From: an uncultured Bacteroidales bacterium
Lineage (GTDB): Bacteria > Bacteroidota > Bacteroidia > Bacteroidales > UBA932
Assembly: GCA_905235615.1 (NCBI GenBank)
Contig: CAJOMB010000009.1
Location: 28,867 to 34,811, forward strand
Length of the DNA: 5,945 nt
Direction of reading: 5' to 3'
Each line of letters opens with the position of its first letter. Within the stretch, counting starts at the first letter, position 1. Positions 1 through 5,945 of this stretch are shown piece by piece. Made by a program: the position numbers and the translations under genes. The notes under the pieces are model-generated. The model searched no databases and was not told the origin of the DNA. It saw only the letters and a list, made by a program, of their open reading frames with translations.

Positions 1-438
1 GCCCGTAATGAAATACCAGTGAAGGAAACTCCCTTGCATCTGTGTCCCCGGCATAAGGGTACAGACCAGGGCGATGGACGTCATCGTAGAATAGGTGGCG
101 GCCAAAACGTAAATGGGCCCGCGCCACCAGAAAACTTTGAGAACCCGGCCGAAATAGCTGAAAATAAGCGCCGAACACAGGAAAGGGGAAGAAAGGATGA
201 GCGTCATCCGGATTTGCAGGACGGCATCGGTTTCCCCGGGGAGAAAGACGGCAGGGAAAAGGAAAACATTGGACAATGCCGACAGGGCCAGCGTGCGCCA
301 GCCTGGATAATAATACTCCAGGTGCTTGTCGTAGGGGGCACACTTATGGCCCCAGCGCACCACACCTACGACTACGCTGACGGCCACATAGACCGCCAGT
401 GAGATGCTGAAAAGCAGTTCCTGGAAGGAATAGGACAT
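1..438 (-). CDS. Polytopic membrane protein, N-terminal part (C-terminus beyond window)
   Basis: An open frame starts at the ATG at 438-436 and stays open to the window edge, giving 146 residues beginning MSYSFQELLFSISLAVYV; the stop lies outside. Hydrophobic stretches at about residues 6-28, 48-67, 77-97 and 107-129, with another starting near 138, predict at least four or five transmembrane helices separated by short charged loops such as RWGHKCAPYDKH and the WWRGP turn. The first residues are not a cleavable signal peptide. I do not recognise the family. In Bacteroidota, similar multi-helix N-termini occur on membrane-bound HTH regulators and sensor kinases, so a sensory module followed by a cytoplasmic output domain is possible but unproven; a plain integral membrane protein is equally allowed. 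It lies 46 bp downstream of the PrsW-like gene on the same strand and is probably co-transcribed. No Shine-Dalgarno sequence is visible; the upstream region is A/T-rich. Confidence 0.8.
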   Translation of the reverse strand, partial: MSYSFQELLFSISLAVYVAVSVVVGVVRWGHKCAPYDKHLEYYYPGWRTLALSALSNVFLFPAVFLPGETDAVLQIRMTLILSSPFLCSALIFSYFGRVLKVFWWRGPIYVLAATYSTMTSIALVCTLMPGTQMQGSFLHWYFITG

Positions 439-484
439 AGCAGGCACAAATATCGCAAAATGCGCCCAAAAATCAAAATGGTTT

Positions 485-1531
485 CTACCGGCGCGCCGCC
501 CGGCATTCGGCCAGGAGGTCTTCCAAGGCCTTCCGGTCGGCCGGATAGAACTTCACCACAGGGGCAACGGCCATGCGGGCACTTTTACCCAGCTGGCCCT
601 CCAAAATCTTAAACTCCCGGTACTGTGACAGGCAGCCTTCCGCCTGTTCCTTTTCCAGGGGCAGGTCCAGCCCGGCTTCCCGCATCATGAACCGGCTCTT
701 GGCCGCCACGGAGAGTTCTATGTTCAACCGCACATAACAAATGATGTCGAAGAACACCTCGGGAGGAAAATTCTCTTTCACGGACATGAGGAACTCCCCC
801 GTCTTGGTATCTCCCAGATGTCCTTCCTTGATGGACTGCAGCAGGCTCACCTGCTTGTCCAGGCCGCGGTCCAGCCAGCGGTAGATCATGTCTCCGTCGT
901 ACTGCCAGGTCCAGACCAGGAGACCGCCCATGGTTCCCAGCAGGAAGAAAAACTGCAGGTAAGGATTAAGAGGAAGGGTGTTGTGCAAGGCATGGGCAAT
1001 CAGAGGAGCCACCGACAGCAAAACAGCCATGGCAATATCGGCACGCTTGACAGGGAGCTTGGCCTTTACCCTTTCCTCCAGGCGCACCACAAACATGAAA
1101 GAGGTGGCCATGAGGGCGGTGCATCCCATATGGACAAGTGCCACTTCCAAGCCCCGGAACAAGACCGTGCCCAGTCCCATGGGCTCCCCCAGCACCAGGT
1201 AGAAGATATTTTCCAGAATTGAAAAGCCTCCTCCTACCGCGGCACCGCAGATAACGCTGTCAATGAAGAACACGATTCGCTTCCGGCGGGCCAGAAGCCA
1301 GAGCGGGAAGGCCTTGACCAGCTCTTCCAGAAGCGGATAGAGGAACTCCGAAAGGCGGACGGGGACAAAGGGGTCCAGCAGCTGGAAAAGGCCGAAGCAC
1401 AGCAGGGCGGCAAGCATGCCGCATCCCACCAGCATAAGGAGCTTTTTGACGTCCAGCAGCGAGAAGGAGTCCAACTCATACACCACAAAGATATAGACGG
1501 CGACGGGAAGCAGGGCGGCTACAAACGACAT
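485..1531 (-). CDS. PrsW-family intramembrane metalloprotease homologue with C-terminal extension
   Basis: This 348-residue protein carries the hallmarks of the PrsW family, polytopic proteases of the CAAX-protease/ABI superfamily. Visible motifs are EELVK (E69, E70, K73), the glycine-rich helix GGGFSILENIFYL (E107, N108), a histidine in VALVHMG (H134), and HALHN (H180, H183, N184). These would form the intramembrane active site. Hydrophobic segments are seen at about residues 4-20, 30-52, 62-81, 87-114, 121-149, 166-187 and 191-209. Residues from about 212 to 348 are hydrophilic and probably helical, an extension beyond the roughly 220-residue Bacillus PrsW. In Bacillus subtilis PrsW cleaves the anti-sigma factor RsiW; no anti-sigma gene is in this window, so the substrate here is unknown. 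The ATG overlaps the upstream stop by one base (TAATG), which fixes the start and suggests translational coupling to the peptidase-barrel gene. Confidence 0.87.
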   Translation of the reverse strand: MSFVAALLPVAVYIFVVYELDSFSLLDVKKLLMLVGCGMLAALLCFGLFQLLDPFVPVRLSEFLYPLLEELVKAFPLWLLARRKRIVFFIDSVICGAAVGGGFSILENIFYLVLGEPMGLGTVLFRGLEVALVHMGCTALMATSFMFVVRLEERVKAKLPVKRADIAMAVLLSVAPLIAHALHNTLPLNPYLQFFFLLGTMGGLLVWTWQYDGDMIYRWLDRGLDKQVSLLQSIKEGHLGDTKTGEFLMSVKENFPPEVFFDIICYVRLNIELSVAAKSRFMMREAGLDLPLEKEQAEGCLSQYREFKILEGQLGKSARMAVAPVVKFYPADRKALEDLLAECRAARR

Positions 1532-1533
1532 TA
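1529..1533 (-). promoter_or_regulatory. TAATG stop-start overlap (translational coupling)
   Basis: On the minus strand the TAA of the peptidase-barrel gene (1533-1531) shares its last base with the ATG of the PrsW-like gene (1531-1529). No Shine-Dalgarno-like sequence is evident in the preceding bases. Such an overlap usually means that ribosomes finishing the first gene reinitiate on the second, tying their expression. The arrangement is seen directly; the coupling is inferred. Confidence 0.7.
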
Positions 1534-4521
1534 CAGAAGCTTTAAGGAAATCATAATCTCATTACCGTGGCGTCCGCCCGGGAAGCCCTCGGGGGCAAAC
1601 AGATGGCCATAGCCCAGAGAGAGCGTGGTCTTCATGTAATTGAGGATCACTATCTCGGTGGTAACCTGGACACCTGCGCTGTAGTACATCCGGTGCTGCT
1701 GTCCGGGATTCCAGGCCGACAGGCCCGCACCAAACAGGGAGCACTGGATCCAGGTAGGATACAGGAACAGGGCGCCGAAGTCGTTCAGGCGGATGGGGCG
1801 GAAGTTGAGTTCTCCCATAGCCTTGGCATAGGAATGCGCCTGGATGGCATCGATGCCGGCGCCCGGCATAGCCAGGGAATTGCGATACTGGAAAGCATTG
1901 CGGTAATCTACGCGGTTGTTGCGGAAACCGCCGAAGTAGGTGTTGCCGAAAATGGTATCCGGATTGCCGAAGTTGTGTCCGCCAGCCGTACGAAGCCAGA
2001 AGGAAGTATTGCGGTCTATGGGAAGCAGGGCGCCGAAATCGGCCGTCGCCTCCACGGAAGGATAGAACTTGCCGCCGGCCAGATAGCCGTAGCCCTGCGC
2101 GCCCAGTTCGTAGCCCTGTTCCTTCATCACGCCGCCCAGCGAAGTGCGTACCTTGGAGAACTTGCCGTACACGGAGGCCGTCTGCATGGACTTGATGTCC
2201 TTGACCTCAATCTCCTGGTACAGCGGCAGGGCGTCCATATCTCCGTATGCAGCCAGGGATGCGCCCCAGGAACGGGAATAAGGGGCCTTCAGGGAGTTGA
2301 TGTAGTCATAAGAGAGTGATACCCTATAGCCCTTGCGGCTGGCACGCATCGGCCCGGCCAGGTCGTAGAAGTCCGTGTGGTTCCAGGCCGCCTTCAAGGT
2401 CCAGAAATAGTATTTCCACTCAAAGTCTGCGTGGAACTTGTTCTTCCAGTCGTTGTGGCTCCACGGAGACATACCCACGGCCAGTTTGATGCTGCTCAGG
2501 CCCACCGGGTCGCTGAAGAAGATGCGGTAACCCAGCACGGGCGTCACATGGTTCCAGGCATGCTTGTCCGTAAAACCGGTGAGGATGGGATAGGCCCCGG
2601 CAAAGCGCATCTCCCTGATGACATTGTAAGGAGTGATGTTGTTATAAACATCTCCGAAATCTATCTTGGGAAGAGGTTCTTTCAGCAGGCCCACGGCTTC
2701 CAGCGCCTCCACATTGTTCTCATAGGCTTTCTGGCCGTAGAGCTCCACGGCGTTGGCATCGGCCACCACCTTGCGTTCCAGGGTTACGGGACGCAGGCCG
2801 TCGCGCTTGAATTCCAGGGCCAGAAGTTTGCCGGGGGCCACTTCCAGCGGAGCAAACAGGCCGATGTCCGTATTGGTGAGCATCTCGGGCTCCCGGGTTT
2901 CCAGGTTAATCTGCCACAGGTTGGAAACCCCGGTATAGTAAGAACTGCCGATGAGGTATTTGTCGTCCAGCGAGAAACGGAACTGTCCCAGGTTGGAATC
3001 TTCCCAGGTGAGCAGTTCCACGGGAGTGAAGACGGCCTGGGCCAGCTCCCTGGTGTTGAACAGCAACAGGGTATGCTCTCCGTTGTCTCCCTGGCGGGTC
3101 ATGGACAGCCACTGGCCGTCGTGGCTGATGGCTACATCAAAAACACTCACGCCAAAGGGAAAGGCATAGATGACCTCGGGATTCTCCAGATTCCGGTCCA
3201 GCTTGACGAGAGACTGGGTGCCGGCATTGGAGAACAAGCCGTACAGGCAGTCGTCGGCATTGTCATATACAATGTTGTTGATGCGCTGGAAATACTTCTT
3301 TTTCACCACCTTCCTGCTCTGGAGGTCGTACACCTCCAGTCCGCGCATCTTGGAATTGTTGATGGTGAAGATGAGCCGGTTGGCATTGCAGTCCAGGGCC
3401 ACGAAGGAAGGATTGTACAGCTGGATACCGTAAACATCCGTGACCTTGCGCTGTTTCCCGGTATTCAGGTCCAGCTCCGTAATGTGGGCGAAACCTTTGC
3501 CGGGAGCATTCATGGCAGCATAGGCCTTGCCCGTGGCAGGGTTATACACCAACGGGGAAACAGAGCCCAGGGGGCCGGGAGTAAGCGGAGTGGTTTCCGT
3601 CACGGGATACTCCCGGATGGCGGAGAGGTTCTCCTCCTGGTGCTTTTTTTCGTCCTCCTTCCACTCATTCCAGGTTGTGCGGAGGGATTTCCCGTACACC
3701 TGCTTGAACTGGCTTCCGAAGAAGGAGCGGCTGTCGGCCGTGCGGTTGTAGAAGCGGATCAGGTTCTCATATCCGTATTCCTTGGCCAGGTAATTGACGA
3801 AGCGGGTACCATAAAGGTACGCGTTGGCACCCACCTGGAAGTCCATGGTGGTCCCTTCCGTTTCCAGGCCCACCACCGAGAAAAGCTTTTCTCCTCCGTC
3901 TATGATGCTGCGGAAGTACATCTCGTCATAACCACCCAGGGAACGCCCTACGCCACCCCCCAGCCAGGTTTCCATGAAACAGGCAATCCCCTCGTGGTAC
4001 CAGCGGGGGGCATACCAGCGGGGAACGGTGAAATAACTCCAGAGGGCTGTGACAGGCTGGGTGTTGTCCACGCTCACCTTGGTGCCGAAGAACTTGCGCC
4101 AGCCAAGGTCCTTGCGGTTGTACTTGTCCGTCATTACCACATGCGTGTACTCGTGGCAGAAAAGCTGGCGGTACCGTTCTCCGGAAGGGTTCACATAATA
4201 GGACATGTTCAGCGGAGCCATGCCTATCTGGATAAGGGTACGCGGCAGCGGGGTCACACCGCCGTTGCCGTCGTCTTCCCAGTCTGTCAGCAGAAGCAAG
4301 GGGGCTTCGGGAGAATAGACCGGATCGGTGGTCCAAATCTGTCCATGGAGCGCCTTCCCGTTCTGGTACATGCGCACCATGTGGGGAATATACCGCGAAA
4401 GGTTTTTGTCAAAAAAGACCAGCCGCGCATCGTCCGTCTTATATTGGAAATAAGTCTGATTCTGCCCCCGGCACAAAGCCGGGAACAGAACCAGAAGCAG
4501 CATGATTACATGGCTTCGCAT
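1531..4521 (-). CDS. Secreted gluzincin-like metallopeptidase with beta-propeller and C-terminal outer-membrane barrel
   Basis: This 996-residue protein begins with a signal peptide (MRSH, then a hydrophobic core VIMLLLVLFPAL, with likely cleavage around residues 17-20). Residues of about 25-290 resemble peptidase-MA/M1-like zinc peptidases: HEYTH at 123-127 supplies two histidine ligands and the catalytic glutamate E124, and WYHEG places E177 as the probable third ligand about 50 residues later. Residues of about 315-585 look like a WD40/TolB-type beta-propeller, with repeated blades such as ISHDGQWLSMTRQ and FSLDDKYLIGSSYYTG. From about 630 to the end, alternating amphipathic strands rich in Tyr, Gly and Phe suggest an outer-membrane or surface beta-barrel. 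The predicted location is therefore the outer membrane, with the peptidase and propeller in the periplasm or outside. The substrate is unknown. The start lies 26 bp after the upstream stop in an A-rich context (ATAAGAAT before ATG); M7 is an in-frame alternative but would shorten the signal peptide. The barrel assignment is from strand pattern only. Confidence 0.85.
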   Translation of the reverse strand: MRSHVIMLLLVLFPALCRGQNQTYFQYKTDDARLVFFDKNLSRYIPHMVRMYQNGKALHGQIWTTDPVYSPEAPLLLLTDWEDDGNGGVTPLPRTLIQIGMAPLNMSYYVNPSGERYRQLFCHEYTHVVMTDKYNRKDLGWRKFFGTKVSVDNTQPVTALWSYFTVPRWYAPRWYHEGIACFMETWLGGGVGRSLGGYDEMYFRSIIDGGEKLFSVVGLETEGTTMDFQVGANAYLYGTRFVNYLAKEYGYENLIRFYNRTADSRSFFGSQFKQVYGKSLRTTWNEWKEDEKKHQEENLSAIREYPVTETTPLTPGPLGSVSPLVYNPATGKAYAAMNAPGKGFAHITELDLNTGKQRKVTDVYGIQLYNPSFVALDCNANRLIFTINNSKMRGLEVYDLQSRKVVKKKYFQRINNIVYDNADDCLYGLFSNAGTQSLVKLDRNLENPEVIYAFPFGVSVFDVAISHDGQWLSMTRQGDNGEHTLLLFNTRELAQAVFTPVELLTWEDSNLGQFRFSLDDKYLIGSSYYTGVSNLWQINLETREPEMLTNTDIGLFAPLEVAPGKLLALEFKRDGLRPVTLERKVVADANAVELYGQKAYENNVEALEAVGLLKEPLPKIDFGDVYNNITPYNVIREMRFAGAYPILTGFTDKHAWNHVTPVLGYRIFFSDPVGLSSIKLAVGMSPWSHNDWKNKFHADFEWKYYFWTLKAAWNHTDFYDLAGPMRASRKGYRVSLSYDYINSLKAPYSRSWGASLAAYGDMDALPLYQEIEVKDIKSMQTASVYGKFSKVRTSLGGVMKEQGYELGAQGYGYLAGGKFYPSVEATADFGALLPIDRNTSFWLRTAGGHNFGNPDTIFGNTYFGGFRNNRVDYRNAFQYRNSLAMPGAGIDAIQAHSYAKAMGELNFRPIRLNDFGALFLYPTWIQCSLFGAGLSAWNPGQQHRMYYSAGVQVTTEIVILNYMKTTLSLGYGHLFAPEGFPGGRHGNEIMISLKLL

Positions 4522-4547
4522 ATTCTTATGGAGAGCCGGAAAACTGC

Positions 4548-5945
4548 TTATCTTTCAATTATAGGCCTGCTGCCAATGGAAGTCGCTTCAATCAAAGCCC
4601 CCAGATTGGAGAACGTATTTGCAGAGGCTCCCAGTATATTGCCTGTCTCACTGGCCTTGATGGAAGCGGAAGCATCCTCAAAGGATTTGACCACACTGGT
4701 AAAGGTGGTTTCAGCGACAGTATTGAAGAAGGCCGGAGAAAAATTCAGATTCACCCGTTCTCCGGTTGCGATGTCAATATTATTGTCGAGGTCCTTTGAC
4801 TCAAAGCTGTCGAAGAAGGGAGAAATTCTAGTATTCAGCTTCACCCGTTCTCCGGTTGCGCCGGAACTGGCCAAAGCACCATTGGCGGCGTTGCCCACGG
4901 TCTCCCAGCCCATGCTTTTGACAAAATCCGCACCGCCGGTCAAAGTTAACATGCTGGCGGCCAAATTTCCGGTAATCTGCGAACTCACAGTTGCGATGTC
5001 AATATTATTGTCGAGGTCCTTTGACTCAAAGCTGTCGAAGATGAAGATCTGGAGGATGTCCTGATCTCCGGTAATCTGCGAACTCACAGTTGCGATGTCA
5101 ATATTATTGTCGAGGTCCTTTGACTCAAAGCTGTCGAAGAAGAACTGGAGGATTTCCTGGGTTGCAGCGTTCAGGAGAGAGGAATAATTGGACATGACTT
5201 CGCCGGGAATGGATTTGACAAGATTGGTCTCTATACCCATATTGTTGTACACGCAGGTAGCGTTCATGACAACCAGCTGCTGAACTTCCTCAAAAGAACC
5301 CAAGGTAGCGACCGTCTTTTCGGCAGCCAGGAGGGAGCCCTTCTTCTCCAACTCTGCGGCAAACTCCTTATCACCTTCCAGGGCGGCGGTGAGCGCCTGA
5401 TAGTCCACCCACAGGTCGCGGACAAACAGGAGCTGGTCGTCGGCCTCGGCCTTCTTGACATAGTTGTCCGTCACTTCAATGAACTGATTGGCCAGTTTGT
5501 TCTGCTTCTGCAGCGTGGTATAAGCCAGGGAAGCGTTGATGGTGTTCTGGGCCAGGTCCGGACGCTTTTCTCCGTTAAGGGTGGCATTGATGTTTTCGCC
5601 CGCACGCAAGAGGGAAGCGCATACGTTGTTGACGGTCACATAGACCTTGTTCATCTCGTCAATCACGCCCTCGAACTCCGGAATGTCTCCGGCCACCTCG
5701 TTGGACATGTCCACCAACACACTGAACTGCTGTGCGCGAGTCTGCATTAACGTGTAAGCAGTGACGATACCATTCTTATAGGAGGGGTCGTTCAGGATGA
5801 GTTCTTCCATGTTGGAAATGCTCTCGGTGGCAGTCTTGCGGGAGAAACGGGAAGACTTGCCGATGTTGCCGCCGGCGTTGTCGAAATCAACCGGCCAGTC
5901 AAAGAAGTGAGACAGAATCAGGCCCGCAGCGCATACGGCCACTAC
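4548..5945 (-). CDS. Unrecognised exported/anchored helical protein, 5'-truncated, with internal in-frame repeats
   Basis: The frame is open from the window edge to the TAA at 4550-4548. The first in-frame GTG (5942) is probably not the start, since the frame continues upstream and the first residues (VAVCAAGLIL) look like the end of a signal peptide or membrane anchor whose beginning is outside. Residue numbers here count from that GTG. Residues of about 25-260 are mostly alpha-helical and soluble, rich in Ala, Leu, Asn and Glu, with features such as RPDLAQNTINASLAYTTLQ and few aromatic residues. Residues of about 265-400 hold three copies of FDSFESKDLDNNIDIAT (269-285, 302-318, 377-393), encoded by identical DNA, with flanking duplications VSSQITG and ATGERV(K/N)LN. 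The tail from 405 is again Ser/Ala/Thr-rich and helical. I do not recognise a named family; it looks like a Bacteroidota envelope protein. It is followed after 26 bp by the peptidase-barrel gene and probably leads or precedes it in the operon. Confidence 0.82.
   Translation of the reverse strand, partial: VVAVCAAGLILSHFFDWPVDFDNAGGNIGKSSRFSRKTATESISNMEELILNDPSYKNGIVTAYTLMQTRAQQFSVLVDMSNEVAGDIPEFEGVIDEMNKVYVTVNNVCASLLRAGENINATLNGEKRPDLAQNTINASLAYTTLQKQNKLANQFIEVTDNYVKKAEADDQLLFVRDLWVDYQALTAALEGDKEFAAELEKKGSLLAAEKTVATLGSFEEVQQLVVMNATCVYNNMGIETNLVKSIPGEVMSNYSSLLNAATQEILQFFFDSFESKDLDNNIDIATVSSQITGDQDILQIFIFDSFESKDLDNNIDIATVSSQITGNLAASMLTLTGGADFVKSMGWETVGNAANGALASSGATGERVKLNTRISPFFDSFESKDLDNNIDIATGERVNLNFSPAFFNTVAETTFTSVVKSFEDASASIKASETGNILGASANTFSNLGALIEATSIGSRPIIER
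4741..4860 (-). repeat. 30-bp direct repeats bracketing repeat copy 1
   Basis: Bases 4741-4770 and 4831-4860 match at 27 of 30 positions and are exactly 90 bp (30 codons) apart, with most of repeat copy 1 between them. In protein they give ATGERVKLN (362-370) and ATGERVNLN (392-400). Similarity extends weakly further: TRISPFFDS against FSPAFFNT. The pattern looks like an insertion with duplicated flanks or an imperfect tandem duplication. Confidence 0.88.
4765..4816 (-). repeat. 52-bp identical in-frame repeat, copy 1
   Basis: This copy is identical at all 52 positions to those at 4990-5041 and 5089-5140. On the coding strand it gives FDSFESKDLDNNIDIAT (residues 377-393). It contains a 13-bp palindrome CTTTGACTCAAAG (4794-4806), inside a longer imperfect dyad bounded by TCGA (4786-4813), and an 11-bp palindrome CAATATTATTG (4775-4785). 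It stands 225 bp (75 codons) from copy 2. The lack of even synonymous differences points to recent duplication or ongoing gene conversion. Confidence 0.95.
4990..5041 (-). repeat. 52-bp identical in-frame repeat, copy 2
   Basis: This is the second identical copy, encoding residues 302-318. It is part of the 99-bp tandem unit and is preceded in the protein by DQDILQI and followed by VSSQITGN. Palindromes lie at 5000-5010 and 5019-5031. Confidence 0.95.
5089..5140 (-). repeat. 52-bp identical in-frame repeat, copy 3
   Basis: This is the third identical copy, encoding residues 269-285. It is the first met in translation, preceded by QEILQFF and followed by VSSQITG. Palindromes lie at 5099-5109 and 5118-5130. 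In translation order its left-hand context (AATQEILQ) reads as ordinary host protein, so this copy may be the original. Confidence 0.95.

Larger units (their letters stand above)
4968..5160 (-). repeat. Tandem duplication, 99-bp period, within the exported-protein gene
   Basis: Bases 4968-5041 and 5067-5140 are identical over 74 bp at a spacing of exactly 99 bp (33 codons). Beyond them the similarity continues imperfectly: CTGGAGGATGTCCTG at 5049 against CTGGAGGATTTCCTG at 5145, with a 3-bp length difference. In protein, QEILQFFFDSF...VSSQITG is followed by DQDILQIFIFDSF...VSSQITG. Recombination between the units would remove or add 33 residues without a frameshift. Confidence 0.93.

Noticed and set aside
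19..402. Plus-strand open frame of 127 codons
   Set aside because: The minus strand here encodes a clear multi-helix membrane protein from 438 to the edge. The plus-strand product is low-complexity, charged and shadow-like.
439..484. Possible promoter or terminator between the PrsW-like gene and the last gene
   Set aside because: The 46-bp gap has several TTTTG runs and a GC-rich palindrome (CGGCGCGCCG, 489-498) just before the stop codon, but no convincing Bacteroidota -33/-7 pair and no hairpin directly followed by a T-tract.
1567..2319. Plus-strand open frame of 250 codons
   Set aside because: It is antisense to the barrel part of the peptidase gene, with no signal, motif or plausible start context of its own.
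3995..4025. Short direct repeat TACCAGCGGGG in the peptidase gene
   Set aside because: It encodes the PRWYAPRWYHEG stretch next to the metal ligand, and looks like ordinary local sequence similarity rather than an element.
2377..5064. Long antisense open frame of 895 codons on the plus strand
   Set aside because: It lies opposite two well-supported genes, and its protein has no recognisable domain and a shadow-like composition. GC-rich codon bias on the minus strand explains the lack of stops.
4765..5140. CRISPR array or diversity-generating retroelement
   Set aside because: Spacing is irregular, the repeats are coding and in frame, and there is no cas gene, reverse transcriptase or adenine-biased variable copy in the window.
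5865..5912. Resemblance of the N-terminal FFDWPVDFDNAGGNI to the repeat peptide
   Set aside because: Only FFD and DN are shared, with gaps, and the DNA does not match. Probably chance.

Overview
The window reads as chromosomal DNA of a Bacteroidota bacterium, most likely a gut-type Bacteroidales with fairly GC-rich coding sequence (possibly Alistipes/Rikenellaceae-like, a weak guess). The reasons are an exported metallopeptidase-propeller-barrel protein of the kind common in that phylum, starts without a clear Shine-Dalgarno sequence, and A/T-rich start contexts. There are no RNA genes, CRISPR arrays, insertion sequences or integrases in view.

All four genes lie on the minus strand and are tightly packed, so transcription runs from high to low coordinates and the group looks like one operon. 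In order of transcription: (1) 5945-4548, a 5'-truncated, unrecognised and probably exported or membrane-anchored helical protein; (2) 4521-1531, a 996-residue secreted protein with an HEYTH zinc-peptidase domain, a beta-propeller and a predicted C-terminal outer-membrane beta-barrel; (3) 1531-485, a PrsW-family intramembrane protease homologue whose start codon overlaps the previous stop (TAATG); (4) 438-1, the N-terminal 146 residues of a polytopic membrane protein that runs off the window. The gaps are 26 bp, a 1-nt overlap, and 46 bp. An envelope- or surface-associated job for the group is an inference from signal peptides, membrane segments and protease families, not from any recognised pathway.

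The most unusual part is the 3' half of the first gene (about 4741-5161). A 52-bp sequence occurs there three times with no mismatch, always in frame, and encodes FDSFESKDLDNNIDIAT. Two copies belong to a 99-bp tandem duplication containing a 74-bp perfect repeat. The third is bracketed by 30-bp direct repeats that match at 27 positions. The 52-mer holds two short perfect palindromes and is open on the antisense strand too. This could be a small in-frame palindromic element that enters coding sequence, or a recent recombination-driven expansion giving in-frame length variants of an exported protein. A genome-wide search for the 52-mer would separate these.
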